Positions 21,860 through 31,845 of a DNA stretch of 64,000 nucleotides are shown here, piece by piece; the first letter of the stretch is position 1, and each line of letters opens with the position of its first letter. A program made the position numbers and the translations under genes. The notes under the pieces were generated by a model. That model searched no databases, had not been told where the DNA came from, and saw nothing but the letters and a program-made list of their open reading frames with translations. Source of the stretch: Campylorhamphus procurvoides (Eukaryota; Chordata; Aves; Passeriformes; Dendrocolaptidae); contig WBMV01001109.1 of the NCBI GenBank assembly GCA_013396655.1, positions 174,937 through 238,936 on the forward strand, in the 5' to 3' direction.

Positions 21860-22090
21860 CTGTGTTACAGAGCAATAACAATAATCAGAGGGGTAATGCA
21901 ATTGAGCTTCCTTATTTTACAGTAAACGACTGGGAGACCTATTGTGAGTTAATGAAATCCGTGGCTTAGCAAGTCCTGCTCTACAGCCGGGTCATCCATC
22001 ACCGAATGTGCTGGGGCCGCCCCTTTTGACAACCGCAGTTTATTTTTAATTACTGATGCTATCTCATAATGTCCCACAAAGGGGATGGCA
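21860..22090. promoter_or_regulatory. Candidate conserved non-coding element
   Basis: Features are ACAGAGCAATAACAATAATC (SOX-type AACAAT core), GGTAATGCAATTGAGC, ACAGTAAACGACTGGG, and TTTATTTTTAATTACTGATG. Retained CpG dinucleotides sit next to homeodomain and SOX-like cores over more than 200 bp. This is one of the longer such blocks in the window. Confidence 0.38.
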
Positions 22091-22494
22091 GGGAGTTTGG
22101 GGGAATGAGGTCCCTGTAATGTGAAAGAAATGCTGTAGAAACGCTGGGAATTGTTCGGGGGCTCGGGGGTGCACAGGGGAGCTGCTGTCCATGAAACCCT
22201 GGGGAAGTGGAGCAGTACCTGAGCCCCCAGAGCCCCCACACTGTGCAGGATGTCCCCACACTGGAGACCAGTATGACAGGGCTGGAATGGCCTGAGGAGA
22301 AGCTGCGAGCTGCCCTTATTTGCCTCTGCAATATCGGGCAGGTCTTTTATGACCAAAGCACTCTCCTACCAGGTACAAATTGCCTTTGTCCCCATTCCAG
22401 CCGCTCTCTCCAGCCTTCTCCTGCCCACTCCGTGCCCAGGGACCCCCAACCTGCCGCATCCCCCCCTGCCTCCCCAGCTCCCCAGCCAGAGGTA

Positions 22495-22700
22495 TTTTGC
22501 AAACACAAATGCATTAACAAGCTGGTGAGAGCCCCCATGAATATTTCATGTTTAACATGCCCTCGTTTCCTCCTGGTTAATGGATCTCTCCCATTATGCC
22601 TTCGCCTGTCTGAGCAGGATACCCTTTCAGTGGAACATAAAAGCTGTTCCCCGGTGAGGTGGAGAGAAAACCACTCTGCTCTAGGATTCAATCGCCCCAG
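22495..22700. promoter_or_regulatory. Candidate conserved non-coding element
   Basis: Text such as AAATGCATTAACAAGCTGG, CATGAATATTTCATG (near-palindromic), GGTTAATGGATCTC and CCATTATGCCTTCGCC contrasts with GC-rich flanks. Confidence 0.33.
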
Positions 22701-24181
22701 ATGCAGAAGATCCAGCACCCGCCCTGGAGGGTCCAACACATTGGGGTTCCTTTACTAGCTCCTATTTCCCTCCCTCAGCCCCTTTTCCCCTTTTTCTTTT
22801 ACACTGAATTTTGCTGACCCGTGTGTCACCTGGGTGCCCTCAGGCAGTGTTTGCTGCGGGACAGCCTGATGGGACCAGACCCCATCCTGGGCAAGCAGAA
22901 TTATCCCAGAGCATGTGGGGAGAGGCCAGGTGCCAGGATAGTGGGGGTTCCCAATCTCTGCGAACTGAGTTGCCAGGAGTTTGCCTTCCCAGTCTGCATC
23001 CAGGCTCTTCCATGGGAAGCCACATTCCCTGAGGTGCCAAACACCTTTTGCTGCTGGCTCTTCCAGGACTGGGATGCTTCAGCCAGGGCAGAGGGCTCAG
23101 CCAGAGCTGCCACTTGCAAGGTCTTGGGCTTAGGAGATCAAAAAGTGGAAAAGGAATTGATCCAGGTTTAATGAAATGTTACATTTCACTTGCAGGGAAA
23201 TGTTTGTTTTGTTCTGGAGCATTGGTTTTTAAAAAGTGGGATTGAAGGATGTTTTAAAAGCAAAGGGTTTTGGAGTGCAAAATCAGCACGTTTCATTGTT
23301 GAAATGTCAAAGGGAGGTTCTTAATCTGGGAAAAAGAAAATTTAATTTCAAGATCTCAGTGTGACTGAAATGAAGGCAGAAAGGGCAGAATTGGAGTAGC
23401 TGGCTGAGGAAACTACACAAACAGGATGATTTCCCATCACGGAGGCTCCCGGTGCTGCAGATCCCTCAGTCCCAGGGGACAGGGAGCCTGGAGAGCCCCC
23501 AGCAGAGCAGGACAACCACTGCAATTAGCTCTTTGGTTTGCTACAGTTCGAAATTACATGGAGCAGAAATGAAAACACAGTCTGGGCCAAGAGCTGCTCC
23601 TGCCAAGCCACCCTCAGGACTCTGGCTCCAATTAACGTCCTCGGGTGATGGGTGTTGATAGAGCCCATTAGAGTGTGTACATGGTGGGAGAGCCGCGGGC
23701 AGCCCGAGCCAGCTGGGACCACTGGGGGCTGTGCCGGGATCCCCCCAGCTCAGCCACCATCGGCCAGCACCAGTATACACCATATGGCAGCACTGGTGTG
23801 TCCTGGGGACAGGCAATGCTGAGCTCAGCTCAGCTCAACACTCCCAGCAGCTTCTCACCCTCCAGGGAGAGGATCATGTCCTGATGCACAGGGACACGTT
23901 CTCCCATCTAACCAGCACCTCATTCTTGGATAGTAGAGCTGTCCCCCATTCCCAGCTCAAAATAGGCCACTTTTCCATATGGGGTGACCTGGAACATCTC
24001 CAAGCTGGATAGAGGGGGTGCCCTGGGGGGGTCTCGCCCCAAACTTTGGGTACTGGGGAGAGGTGGGGGTCCCCTGTCTCATTCCATATCCAGTCATCTC
24101 TCAACTCTGCCCACTGACAGCCAGACTTGGAGTCCCCTCTGGGCCCCCTCTCCCTCTCCCCAGTTCCCTCCATGCCCAGTC

Positions 24182-24220
24182 GTCCCCCCCCCCCCGCCCC
24201 CTTTTTNCCCCCCCCCAGAC
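24182..24220. repeat. Poly-C tract with assembly gap
   Basis: A run of C's, interrupted by one G and a T5, contains an N at 24207 and continues as C10. The tract is a sequencing and assembly dropout; its true length is unknown. Confidence 0.9.
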
Positions 24221-24234
24221 CCTTTTTTTCCTCT

Positions 24235-24560
24235 TACAAGCAGGATTTTAATCTAATTTTATCAATGCAAATCTTAACAGGGAAAAGCCTTGAAATCGAA
24301 TCTCCAGAAGTCTCCTTTCACAGTTCAGAGATCTGATTAAATTGCAAGCTTGGTTAATATTTGGTGCGGCGAGGGGGAGTGAGGGGTGGGGAGGAGAGGG
24401 GAGCAGAGCGAGTGGATCTGTCAGAGGGGCCGGGGCCTTTTCAAATAATCTGTTTACCCCTGCAGCTAAGGAGCCCATTAGCAAGTGTTCTCCGTTCTAA
24501 TTTCCCATCGTGCCGTGTCCCGCAGACCTCGCTGTGTTTATTTGGAGAAGCAGAACAAAA
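24235..24560. promoter_or_regulatory. Candidate conserved non-coding element cluster
   Basis: The first block (24240-24365) has TTTTAATCTAATTTTATC, ATGCAAATCTTAACAGG (octamer-like), CTGATTAAATTGC and GGTTAATATTTGG. A GC-rich purine spacer follows. A second block (24438-24560) has TTCAAATAATCTGTTTACC (FOX-type GTTTAC core), GCCCATTAGC and TTCTAATTTCCC. The motif density suggests an enhancer, inferred only. Confidence 0.4.
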
Positions 24561-26099
24561 TTGTTTGTATAATTAGATCTGCTACAAGGGCTGCCCTTGA
24601 AGGGTCCCCAGCAGGAAACTTTCGATTGCCAAGAGCCCCCGCTGCCGTGGACCCCCAGCCCCAGCCCCCAGCACGGCCAACAACAACATCATCCCGCTGG
24701 GATGGGCTCCGGGGCGCCCGGATGGATCCCCTGCCTGTGGATGTGCAGCCCTGCAGTGTTCCAGCTGCGGATGGAGCTTTTCCCAAGGGATACAGCAAAG
24801 GGCTGGGCTGGGCTGGCTGCCCCCTCCCAGCCCTGACAGGATGGGCTCAGCCCCATGGGCAGCACCAGCTCCCATGAAATGGCCTCCAGCTGCCCATCTC
24901 CAGCATCCCACCTGGCTTCCCATCAGTGTGGCCTCAGCCCGAAAATGGGATGTGTTCCAGCTGTGTCAGTGTAAGGAACCTCCTCCTTCTCCATCTCCTT
25001 CTCCATGGCTGGGAATGCGGACAGAGACACCCTGCTCCACTGAACCATCACAGAGCCACGGATGCTCTCACTGCTTCCAGGTTCCAGCTCTGAGCAGAAT
25101 CGCTGTGAGATGTTCCCAGGAGTGCAGGGATGGCTGGCACATCCGTCATCTTCCTCCTGTGATCCCATCACAAGCTTGGAAGTGGCTATTTTTGTAGGAG
25201 AAACAGTGAGCGGTGAGCAGGCAAAGTAGGTCTGAAGGAGCCAGGCAGGCTGACAGAGAGCTCAGAGCTGCTGACATCTCTTTATTTAAAGAGTGTTTTA
25301 TGGAAAAAGAAGTATTTTTTTTTGCTAGTGCCAAAAATGTGAGTGGGTTTTTTTGGTAAATAAAAGGAAGTGCGTGAAAAAATGTGTTTTCAGAAAAGGT
25401 TTGGTGTTAAAAAAAATGTTTAGGAAAAAGGTGACCATTCAAGATACCTTCAAGTTAAAAATAGAAACCTTTTCCCAAGAAACAGAGACTTAAATGATAA
25501 AAATAAAACATCTTCATTCTTTGTGGGGTAGAAACTCCCCATCCTTTTGACCCTGACAAGGACCCACAGCAGATGGGCACGGAGGCAAATGCAGCCGAGG
25601 TGCCCTGGGGATACTCTGCCTTTGTTTGGTACATTCAACCCCCTCATCTCAGCTCTCCTAACTCCAAATATTTCCCAAGTTATCCAAACAAACAACACTG
25701 GGCTCAGTGTGAATAATAATTGTGGTGTTATCGCTCCTCAGATGCTCCAAGCATGCAGTTTCCAGTGTGAGCATCCCTGCTGCCCTGGCAGGGAGCCCCT
25801 GCTGCATCCCGGAGTGCTCAGCACACCCCGGCATCTTCACCACAGCACACCGTGCTCACCTGGAAGCCCCTCGGGCTCCCGGCAGACAGAGCTTCTGCCT
25901 CTTGGAGCTCATCTCATGGAAGAGCATTGTGTGTGGGATCTGCCCTTCCACTCCCAGGGCTGCCCCGGGGCCACTGGAAGGGCAGGAGCTGCTGGAACCC
26001 TCAGAGCACTGAGCAGGAGCTGGAGCAGAAACCCCTCAGAGCAAACTCCTCTCCTGGGGTGGCTCTTCCTTCCTTGAGGTGGGTGGGAAGCAGAGCCCA

Positions 26100-26250
26100 C
26101 AAGAGCTACTTAATGGAGCAGAACTTGGCTTTAATCTGTTCCCATAAATGTCGACGATCGCCTAATTATTAACATTTAATGGTGTATTAATTCATTGATG
26201 AGTTTTCATTTTTGGCCTTAATGGCTCTACAATTGCTGCTCTCTCCCCTT
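26100..26250. promoter_or_regulatory. Candidate conserved non-coding element
   Basis: AAATGTCGACGATCGCC is followed by TAATTATTAACATTTAATGG, GTATTAATTCATTG and GGCCTTAATGGC. Three intact CpGs lie inside an AT-rich homeodomain-core cluster. Confidence 0.38.
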
Positions 26251-27788
26251 TGATCTTTTGTTCTTGAAAGGAGAGCGAGAAGGCAGCAGGACAGAGTGGA
26301 GTGTGATGGCTCTGCCTCCTCTGCTCCTCCTCATCCAGGTAAAATGTCCCAGGGATCCTCAGCCACTCCTCCCACCCCAAGGAGGTGGGATTGGACAAGG
26401 AGAGACCCCAGAGCCACGGCAAGGGCACTTCTGCTAAGGGAATGAAATGACACTGGAAATGCTGTCAAGCTTTGGGCCAAGCTGGAGACAGGGGAAATTG
26501 CAGGGGGGAATCTTGGAGGAAAACCCTTGAGAGGGAGAGCACACAGGTTTTTAAATGCTGTGCATTTGAAGTGTCCTGCTGAAATGCTCCCAGTGCTGCC
26601 CAGCTCACAGGGCCCCCACCCCTGCCCCTGCTCTGCTGGCTGAGATGTTTATTTAAGTGTCCTGAAAATTTTATCTGGAAATCAGTTCCCTTCTCTTCCC
26701 CTTGTCTGCCTTTCCACTTTCTTTTCCTCCCATTCATCACTTTGAAAAATGACCCGTTTTCTCTCCCTGGCTGGTGCCTCCTCCTCCTGCACTGCCCCTG
26801 GCCTGGCCAGCACTTCTGACAGCCAGGACTGCCTGCTAATTGATGGGCTTCTCTGGAAAGTCACAACTCCATCCCATGGAGCTGGGGGTGACACATGGCC
26901 CTTCTCACAGCAGGAGATGCCCTGGTCCCTGGGGCATCACTGCCATGCCAGCTGTTCAGGGCACCTGAGGCTGCCACAGGGACCTGCCCATCCTGTAAGG
27001 AACACAGCCATGGGGCTGCTCAGTCCATGGAAACCAGAGCCACGGAGCTGCCCATCCTGTGGGCACCACAACCATGAGGAAACGTGAGGGATGGGCTTGC
27101 AGAAGGCCCTGGTGTGAGTTCCTCCCACCCTGGGCTAGAGTGCTGGGTCTCGCCGAAGTTCCTCTCATCAGGTCTCTGCTCCAGCTTTCCACAGTGTGAG
27201 AATTCACCAGGAAAGAATAAAAAGTCAATTAACTAAAACCCAACCCTGAAACAATTTACTTGTCCACTTCCCAACCTCATTTGGGAAACATAAACCCACA
27301 CATTTACTGCTGGCTGACGTGCGAAGGCACATGCTGAGTGCGTTTCCAGGACTAATTTCATCTGCACCCAGAGGACTCCTCCCCTTCACCCTTTCCCACC
27401 TCCATCTGTTCCCCACACCCCGAGCTGCAGCAGCAAAACCATGGAACAATGACAGAAAAAGGGAAGGAAAGGTTGGGAAATACAGTGGGCTGTCCTTGCA
27501 CCCAGGACCACCTTCCTGCCGGGTCTTCCCCTGCTCAGAAAATGCCACGTGTGTTTGTGTTTGTGCCCTGGGCCCAGGGGAGGATGGAGGGCAAGGAGCT
27601 CTGGCAGCCCTCGGTGTCCAGTTACCTCATCCCCTCTTCTCTGCAGCTGACCACAAAGTGAGCCCATCCTTGTTCCTCCACAAAGAGCCCACGGGTTAAT
27701 TTCCAGAGGGCAGAGCAAGAACCCTTTGGCCCAGTGCTCCCTGTGCTCCCAGGGCTGATCCCAAGAGCCATTTCCACTTCTCTGCTGA

Positions 27789-27816
27789 ACCTCTCTTCCA
27801 GGACCTCTCTTCCAGG
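27789..27816. repeat. 14-bp exact tandem duplication
   Basis: ACCTCTCTTCCAGG occurs twice head to tail (27789-27802 and 27803-27816). Confidence 0.93.
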
Positions 27817-28990
27817 CACACATCTACTGTGGCATCAGCTGTAGCCACATCCCGTGGTGTGGGGCTGGGGAGGATGGGAGCAGGGACCTCTCATTCCCAT
27901 GGTCAGGCTCCTAAATTGTATCAAATCATAGAGACGAAAGGAATTACTTTTAAAAGCTGTGAAAATCACCCTGTGAGTTGCTTTGGGGCTTGAGAGGGTG
28001 CAGAGCTGGAGTGTCGGGGTCCTGGCTGCTGAGCACCTGCATGGGGGGCACAGAGGAGTGCTCAGCACCCGAGACTGGGGCTGGGAACAGGGGTCAGGGA
28101 TCAGGGATTGGGGTTCAGAACATGGACCAGGGACCAGAGCAAGGTGAGGGACAGCCCCTGTGGCACAGCAGCACCTGGGTGTGGGCACAGGCACTCTCAC
28201 ATTTCCAGGGATCAATGACAAGGTAAGGTCCCCTCTCTCCTCCCTCCCCTCAACAGCCCCCAATCCATCAGCATTCCCTCCTGGAACAGGGGTTCCCATG
28301 ACTGCTGCTCCCAGGACCTTCAGCAAACAGGCTGAGGCGCAGCCCTGTGGGCTGAGGGGCAGCCCCAGATCTGCCAGAGATACCCCCTGTTTGCACAGGG
28401 TTTCCTTTCCCTTGATCACTCCTGGATTTTTAACTGCACTCTTCCTGCAGTTTTTCTTTATGTCAGCAATTAATCCATTGGCCCTCATGAGGAAACATGA
28501 ATTTCCCTGGGAAGAAAGTCGGTTGTGTCACAATGAACGGGGTAGGAGTACATGTGGGATGCAAGGGGCCAGTGTCAGGGAGAGTCCCCACGGGTCCTCA
28601 GGAACACAGAAACCACCTGTGGGATCGAGGTGACCATGAAGGTTAAGAGTGGGGCCTCTGATGCTGTAGATTTTTAGAGATGTAGGTCCTTGCATGGTCA
28701 GATACCTCTTAGTGACAGTATATTAAGATATTTTTGTAGCTGTTTATTAAATCAGCCCCTACAGATAGAAAACTTTTAGAGTCTTCTGTCATCTGTTCTC
28801 AGTCCCCACTCTGTATTCCTTGGGATACCCTGGTTCTCTGGCTCTGACTTGCCCCTGAACTCCTCTCCCCACCCCATCACAGAGGCAGGCTGGGGAGGAG
28901 GCAGAGGCGTGGGTGGTTGGTAGAGCTTGGATCTGAGACTCTGCCAACAGGAAAGGACTTCCCCTGCCTCCTCCTGACAGCTCCTGGAGA

Positions 28991-29265
28991 ACCACGGAAT
29001 TCCTCAGTTTGGAAAAGCCCTCCAAGGTCATCAAGCCCAACTGTCTCCCCAGCACTGCCCAGGCCACCACTAACCCATGTCCCCAAGTGCCACATCCTCA
29101 TGGCTTTTAAACACCTGAGGGAAGGTGACTGACTCCACTCCTGTCCTGGGCAGCTGTGCCAGGGTTGGACGTCCCTTTCAGTGAAGAAATTGTTCCCAAT
29201 ATCCAACTAAACCCCCTCTGGTGCAACTTGAGGCTGTTACCTTTTGTCTTGTCAGAACGCAGGCT
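28991..29265 (-). mobile_element. CR1 LINE fragment, antisense
   Basis: The text follows reversed CR1 order: CCACGGAATTCCTCAG, GGAAAAGCCCTCCAAGGTC, ATCAAGCCCAACTGTC, CACATCCTCATGGC, GACTCCACTCC, and TTTCAGTGAAGAAATTG. It ends near CTTTTGTCTTGTC. It is an older copy than those at 7205 and 30146, judging by divergence. Confidence 0.85.
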
Positions 29266-29269
29266 CTCT

Positions 29270-30140
29270 TTAAATAGTGAACAGAAAACTCCCCATCACT
29301 GGGATCCTCACAAAGAAGCCCCAATGAAAGCTGCCCATCAGTGGGGATGGTCACTGGGCACGTGGTGGGTGCTCAGAGGGGGATGCCAGCCCTGCCTGAC
29401 CTCCCTCCTTAGAGAGAGAGCAGATCACATTCCCAGGGTCTCAGGACAGAACTGAGCAGTGGCAGAGTGGAACAAGGAGAGGCACGCCTGGCCTGGCTGG
29501 TGCCAGGCTCTGCTGCCAGCTCCACTCCTGCCAGCCCAGGCAGCCCCACAGTGCCACCACTGCGGTGCAGATGCAGCCACTCATCACCTGATGTGGCTCC
29601 TTCAGCCCCCACATGAGCCCTTGCTGGAAAACACTGATCCCAACTTTGATATCAAGTCAGCATTAATGGCAAGATTATTTGTGAGTCTTCTCCTGGCAGC
29701 AGCAGCAGCAGCAACAACAACAAGAGCCTCTCTCCAAGGAGCTGAAAAGCTGCCAGGCAGATTCTCAAGTGAAAAGATGGCAATGAAAGGGCCCTTGGCC
29801 ATGGCACAGCCCTCCCCACACAGCTGCAGTGAGTCCTCTGGGCTTGTCTCTGCAGTGCTCTGGGCCCCTTTCTTGCATCCTCAGCCCACCACCTTTCAAT
29901 TAGGTTTCCAAGCCGTGGTAGTGGGGAGGGATGGCATTTGGGTGCCTTCCTCCCAGTGCTGCCCAGCTCACGGCTGAGAGCGGGACTGGGTGTGCCTGAG
30001 AGCCACTGGGGATGGAGCAGCCTGCAGAGAGCCCCCTCCACAGGGTTTAGACCCTTTTCTGAGTGAATGGAAAGCTCTGCCTTGGCTTTCTTGCCAGAGC
30101 ACACATGCTCCCAGCTCCCCAGCACTCTGCTTCCACCAAA
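29270..30140. other. Non-coding DNA between two CR1 fragments
   Basis: No gene is seen. It contains the CAG/CAA microsatellite at 29697-29724. Confidence 0.5.
29697..29724. repeat. (CAG)n(CAA)n microsatellite
   Basis: Five CAG triplets run directly into four CAA triplets. In one frame this would read as poly-Gln, but there is no surrounding coding frame with family motifs. Confidence 0.9.
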
Positions 30141-30145
30141 CAGCA

Positions 30146-30487
30146 AGAATCATTAAATCCCAGAAAGGTTTGCGTTGGAAGGGACCTTAAAGTCCAAATT
30201 GTTCCACTCCCCTGACATGGGCAGGGACACTTTTCACTATCCCAGGTTGCTCCAAGACCTGTCCAACCCAGTCTTGGACACTTCTAGGGTTGGAGCAGCC
30301 ACAACTTCTCTGGGTAAACTGTGCCAGGGCCTCAGCACCCTCACAAGGAAGAATTTCTTCCCAATACCTCATCTAAACCTCTTCTCTTCCTGGTGCTGGT
30401 TATTTCTTGGGAACTGGTACCTGCTGCTCTGCCCCAGCATCACAAGGCTCAGTGGCTCTCCTATGCACTTGAACTGTTTCCAGGGAG
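30146..30487 (-). mobile_element. CR1 LINE fragment, antisense
   Basis: A well-preserved reversed 3' end runs AATCATTAAATCCCAGAAAG, TTGGAAGGGACCTTAAAG, GACATGGGCAGGGACAC, CACTTCTAGGGTTGGAGCAG, GTGCCAGGGCCTCAGC and AAGAATTTCTTCCCAATACC. It extends beyond 30390 into the more 5' part of CR1 (CACTTGAACTGTTTCC). It is 5'-truncated and dead. Confidence 0.92.
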
Positions 30488-31796
30488 ATCTTCCAGTTAG
30501 GATTCCCTGATAAAGTCAGGGTGATCCCATAAAGAACAGAGGCTGCCCTGGTTTGAGTGAAAGCCCCTGTGACCATGAACCTGGCAAATTGCATTTGGGG
30601 CTCTGCAGCAAAAGCAAAACAGACTCAGACAGCACATATTTTCCTTCCTTTCAAAGGGAAAACACAAAGTTAAAGGATTTAAACTCCCTCCTCCCCTTTT
30701 GTTTTGGGGGGGGGCAGGGGATTTAAAGCAAAAATTCACATCTGGAATGACAACTCCTAACCCTACCCTGTACCCCCAAATTAATCAGGGCCCGTAATGG
30801 AAATGCTGACAGACTCATAACTCCAACCTTTCAAACAGAGATCTGGTGTTAAACTGCCCCTGCAGCTCTCCAGGCAGGGACTTGAGTGACACAGGGGGAG
30901 CAGTGTGGGGCTAGTGTTGTGGGGCCGGTCCCCTCTGCCCAGCCAGGGCCACTCTCTGCTGCTCTGCAGGGCACAGACCCCGTGGCACCACACGCAGGGC
31001 ACTGCTGTGCCCACAGACCCCTGTCCCAGCTCCCACAGAGCTGCATCCCTGTTCCCTGTGCAGCAGCACACACAGCTCCTGCCCTGCTCCCCAGGCTGTG
31101 CCCCCCCTGTCCCTGGGACAGCCCAGCCCCAGCCATGCTGCACCCTGAGCTCCAGTGCTGGGGCTTTTGGGACCCCCCCTCTGGGGGCTCAGCACACACT
31201 GGCTCTGCTAAACCCAGCCTGTTCTTCCCTGCAGAGCTGCTGCTCCCTGCAATTGTCTAAACTTTGGGAGCATTAAGGTTCAAGCTGTAAAAATAGAGCC
31301 TGACGCCAAGGGCCCCATCGCACACAGCTCTGAGCCTGGTGTTGGTGCTCCCCTCAGCCTGGGGGGACCCTGCCAGAGCCAGAGGGGGTGTCAGGATGGG
31401 GACATGGATCCAGGATCAGCAGCAGGGTGGAGGTGCTCCCAGCTGGGCACCCTGCCGGCCTCCAGGAGCTGGATGAGGGCTGACTGAGGGGCAGGAGGGA
31501 AGGGGAGATGTCTGGGAAAGGAATATGTGAGGGGGTGGGATTGAACAGAAGCTCTGGGAAGAGGCAGCATTGGTTGCAGACAGCTGGTTGCATGGATGCT
31601 CCAGAAAATACCTTGGCTTTTGCTGTGCCAGGAGAAGCCCTCACCCCCATGACAGCTTTGCCAAGCTGCTGATCCCATTCCAAATGGGAACTTCTGCCAA
31701 GGGAGGAGGTGGTGCAATCTGTGAGGACTCAGGTTTTACATCTCTCCCTAGAAGAGGCTCCTGATGGTGCTGACAGTACACCTTGTGCATTAGTGA

Positions 31797-31845
31797 CATG
31801 GCTTTAGGGTGGCAGTGGCTTTAGGGTGATGGTGGCTCTATGCTG
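31797..31845. repeat. 18-bp tandem repeat, about 2.5 degraded copies
   Basis: Successive copies of TGGCTTTAGGGTG(GCAG/ATGG) are followed by a decayed third copy GTGGCTCTATGCTG. Confidence 0.75.

Larger units (their letters stand above)
18650..24180. other. Non-coding DNA with several AT-rich islands
   Basis: No exon is supported. Islands at 19555-19700, 20185-20310, 21860-22090 and 22495-22700 are listed separately. A GA-rich run is at 20315-20356 and a small GCTCA repeat at 23818-23838. C-rich text elsewhere keeps open frames long without domain content. Confidence 0.5.
24561..28985. other. Non-coding DNA
   Basis: No gene is supported. It holds an A/T-rich low-complexity stretch at 25270-25450 with many T-runs and A-runs. 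It also holds the island at 26100-26250, the short duplication at 27789-27816, and a loose GGGATCAGGGA-type repeat at 28079-28145. Confidence 0.5.

Noticed and set aside
25270..25450. Stretch of T-runs and A-runs, possible retroposon tail or pseudogene
   Set aside because: No element body, target-site duplication or coding remnant is seen on either side; treated as low-complexity DNA.
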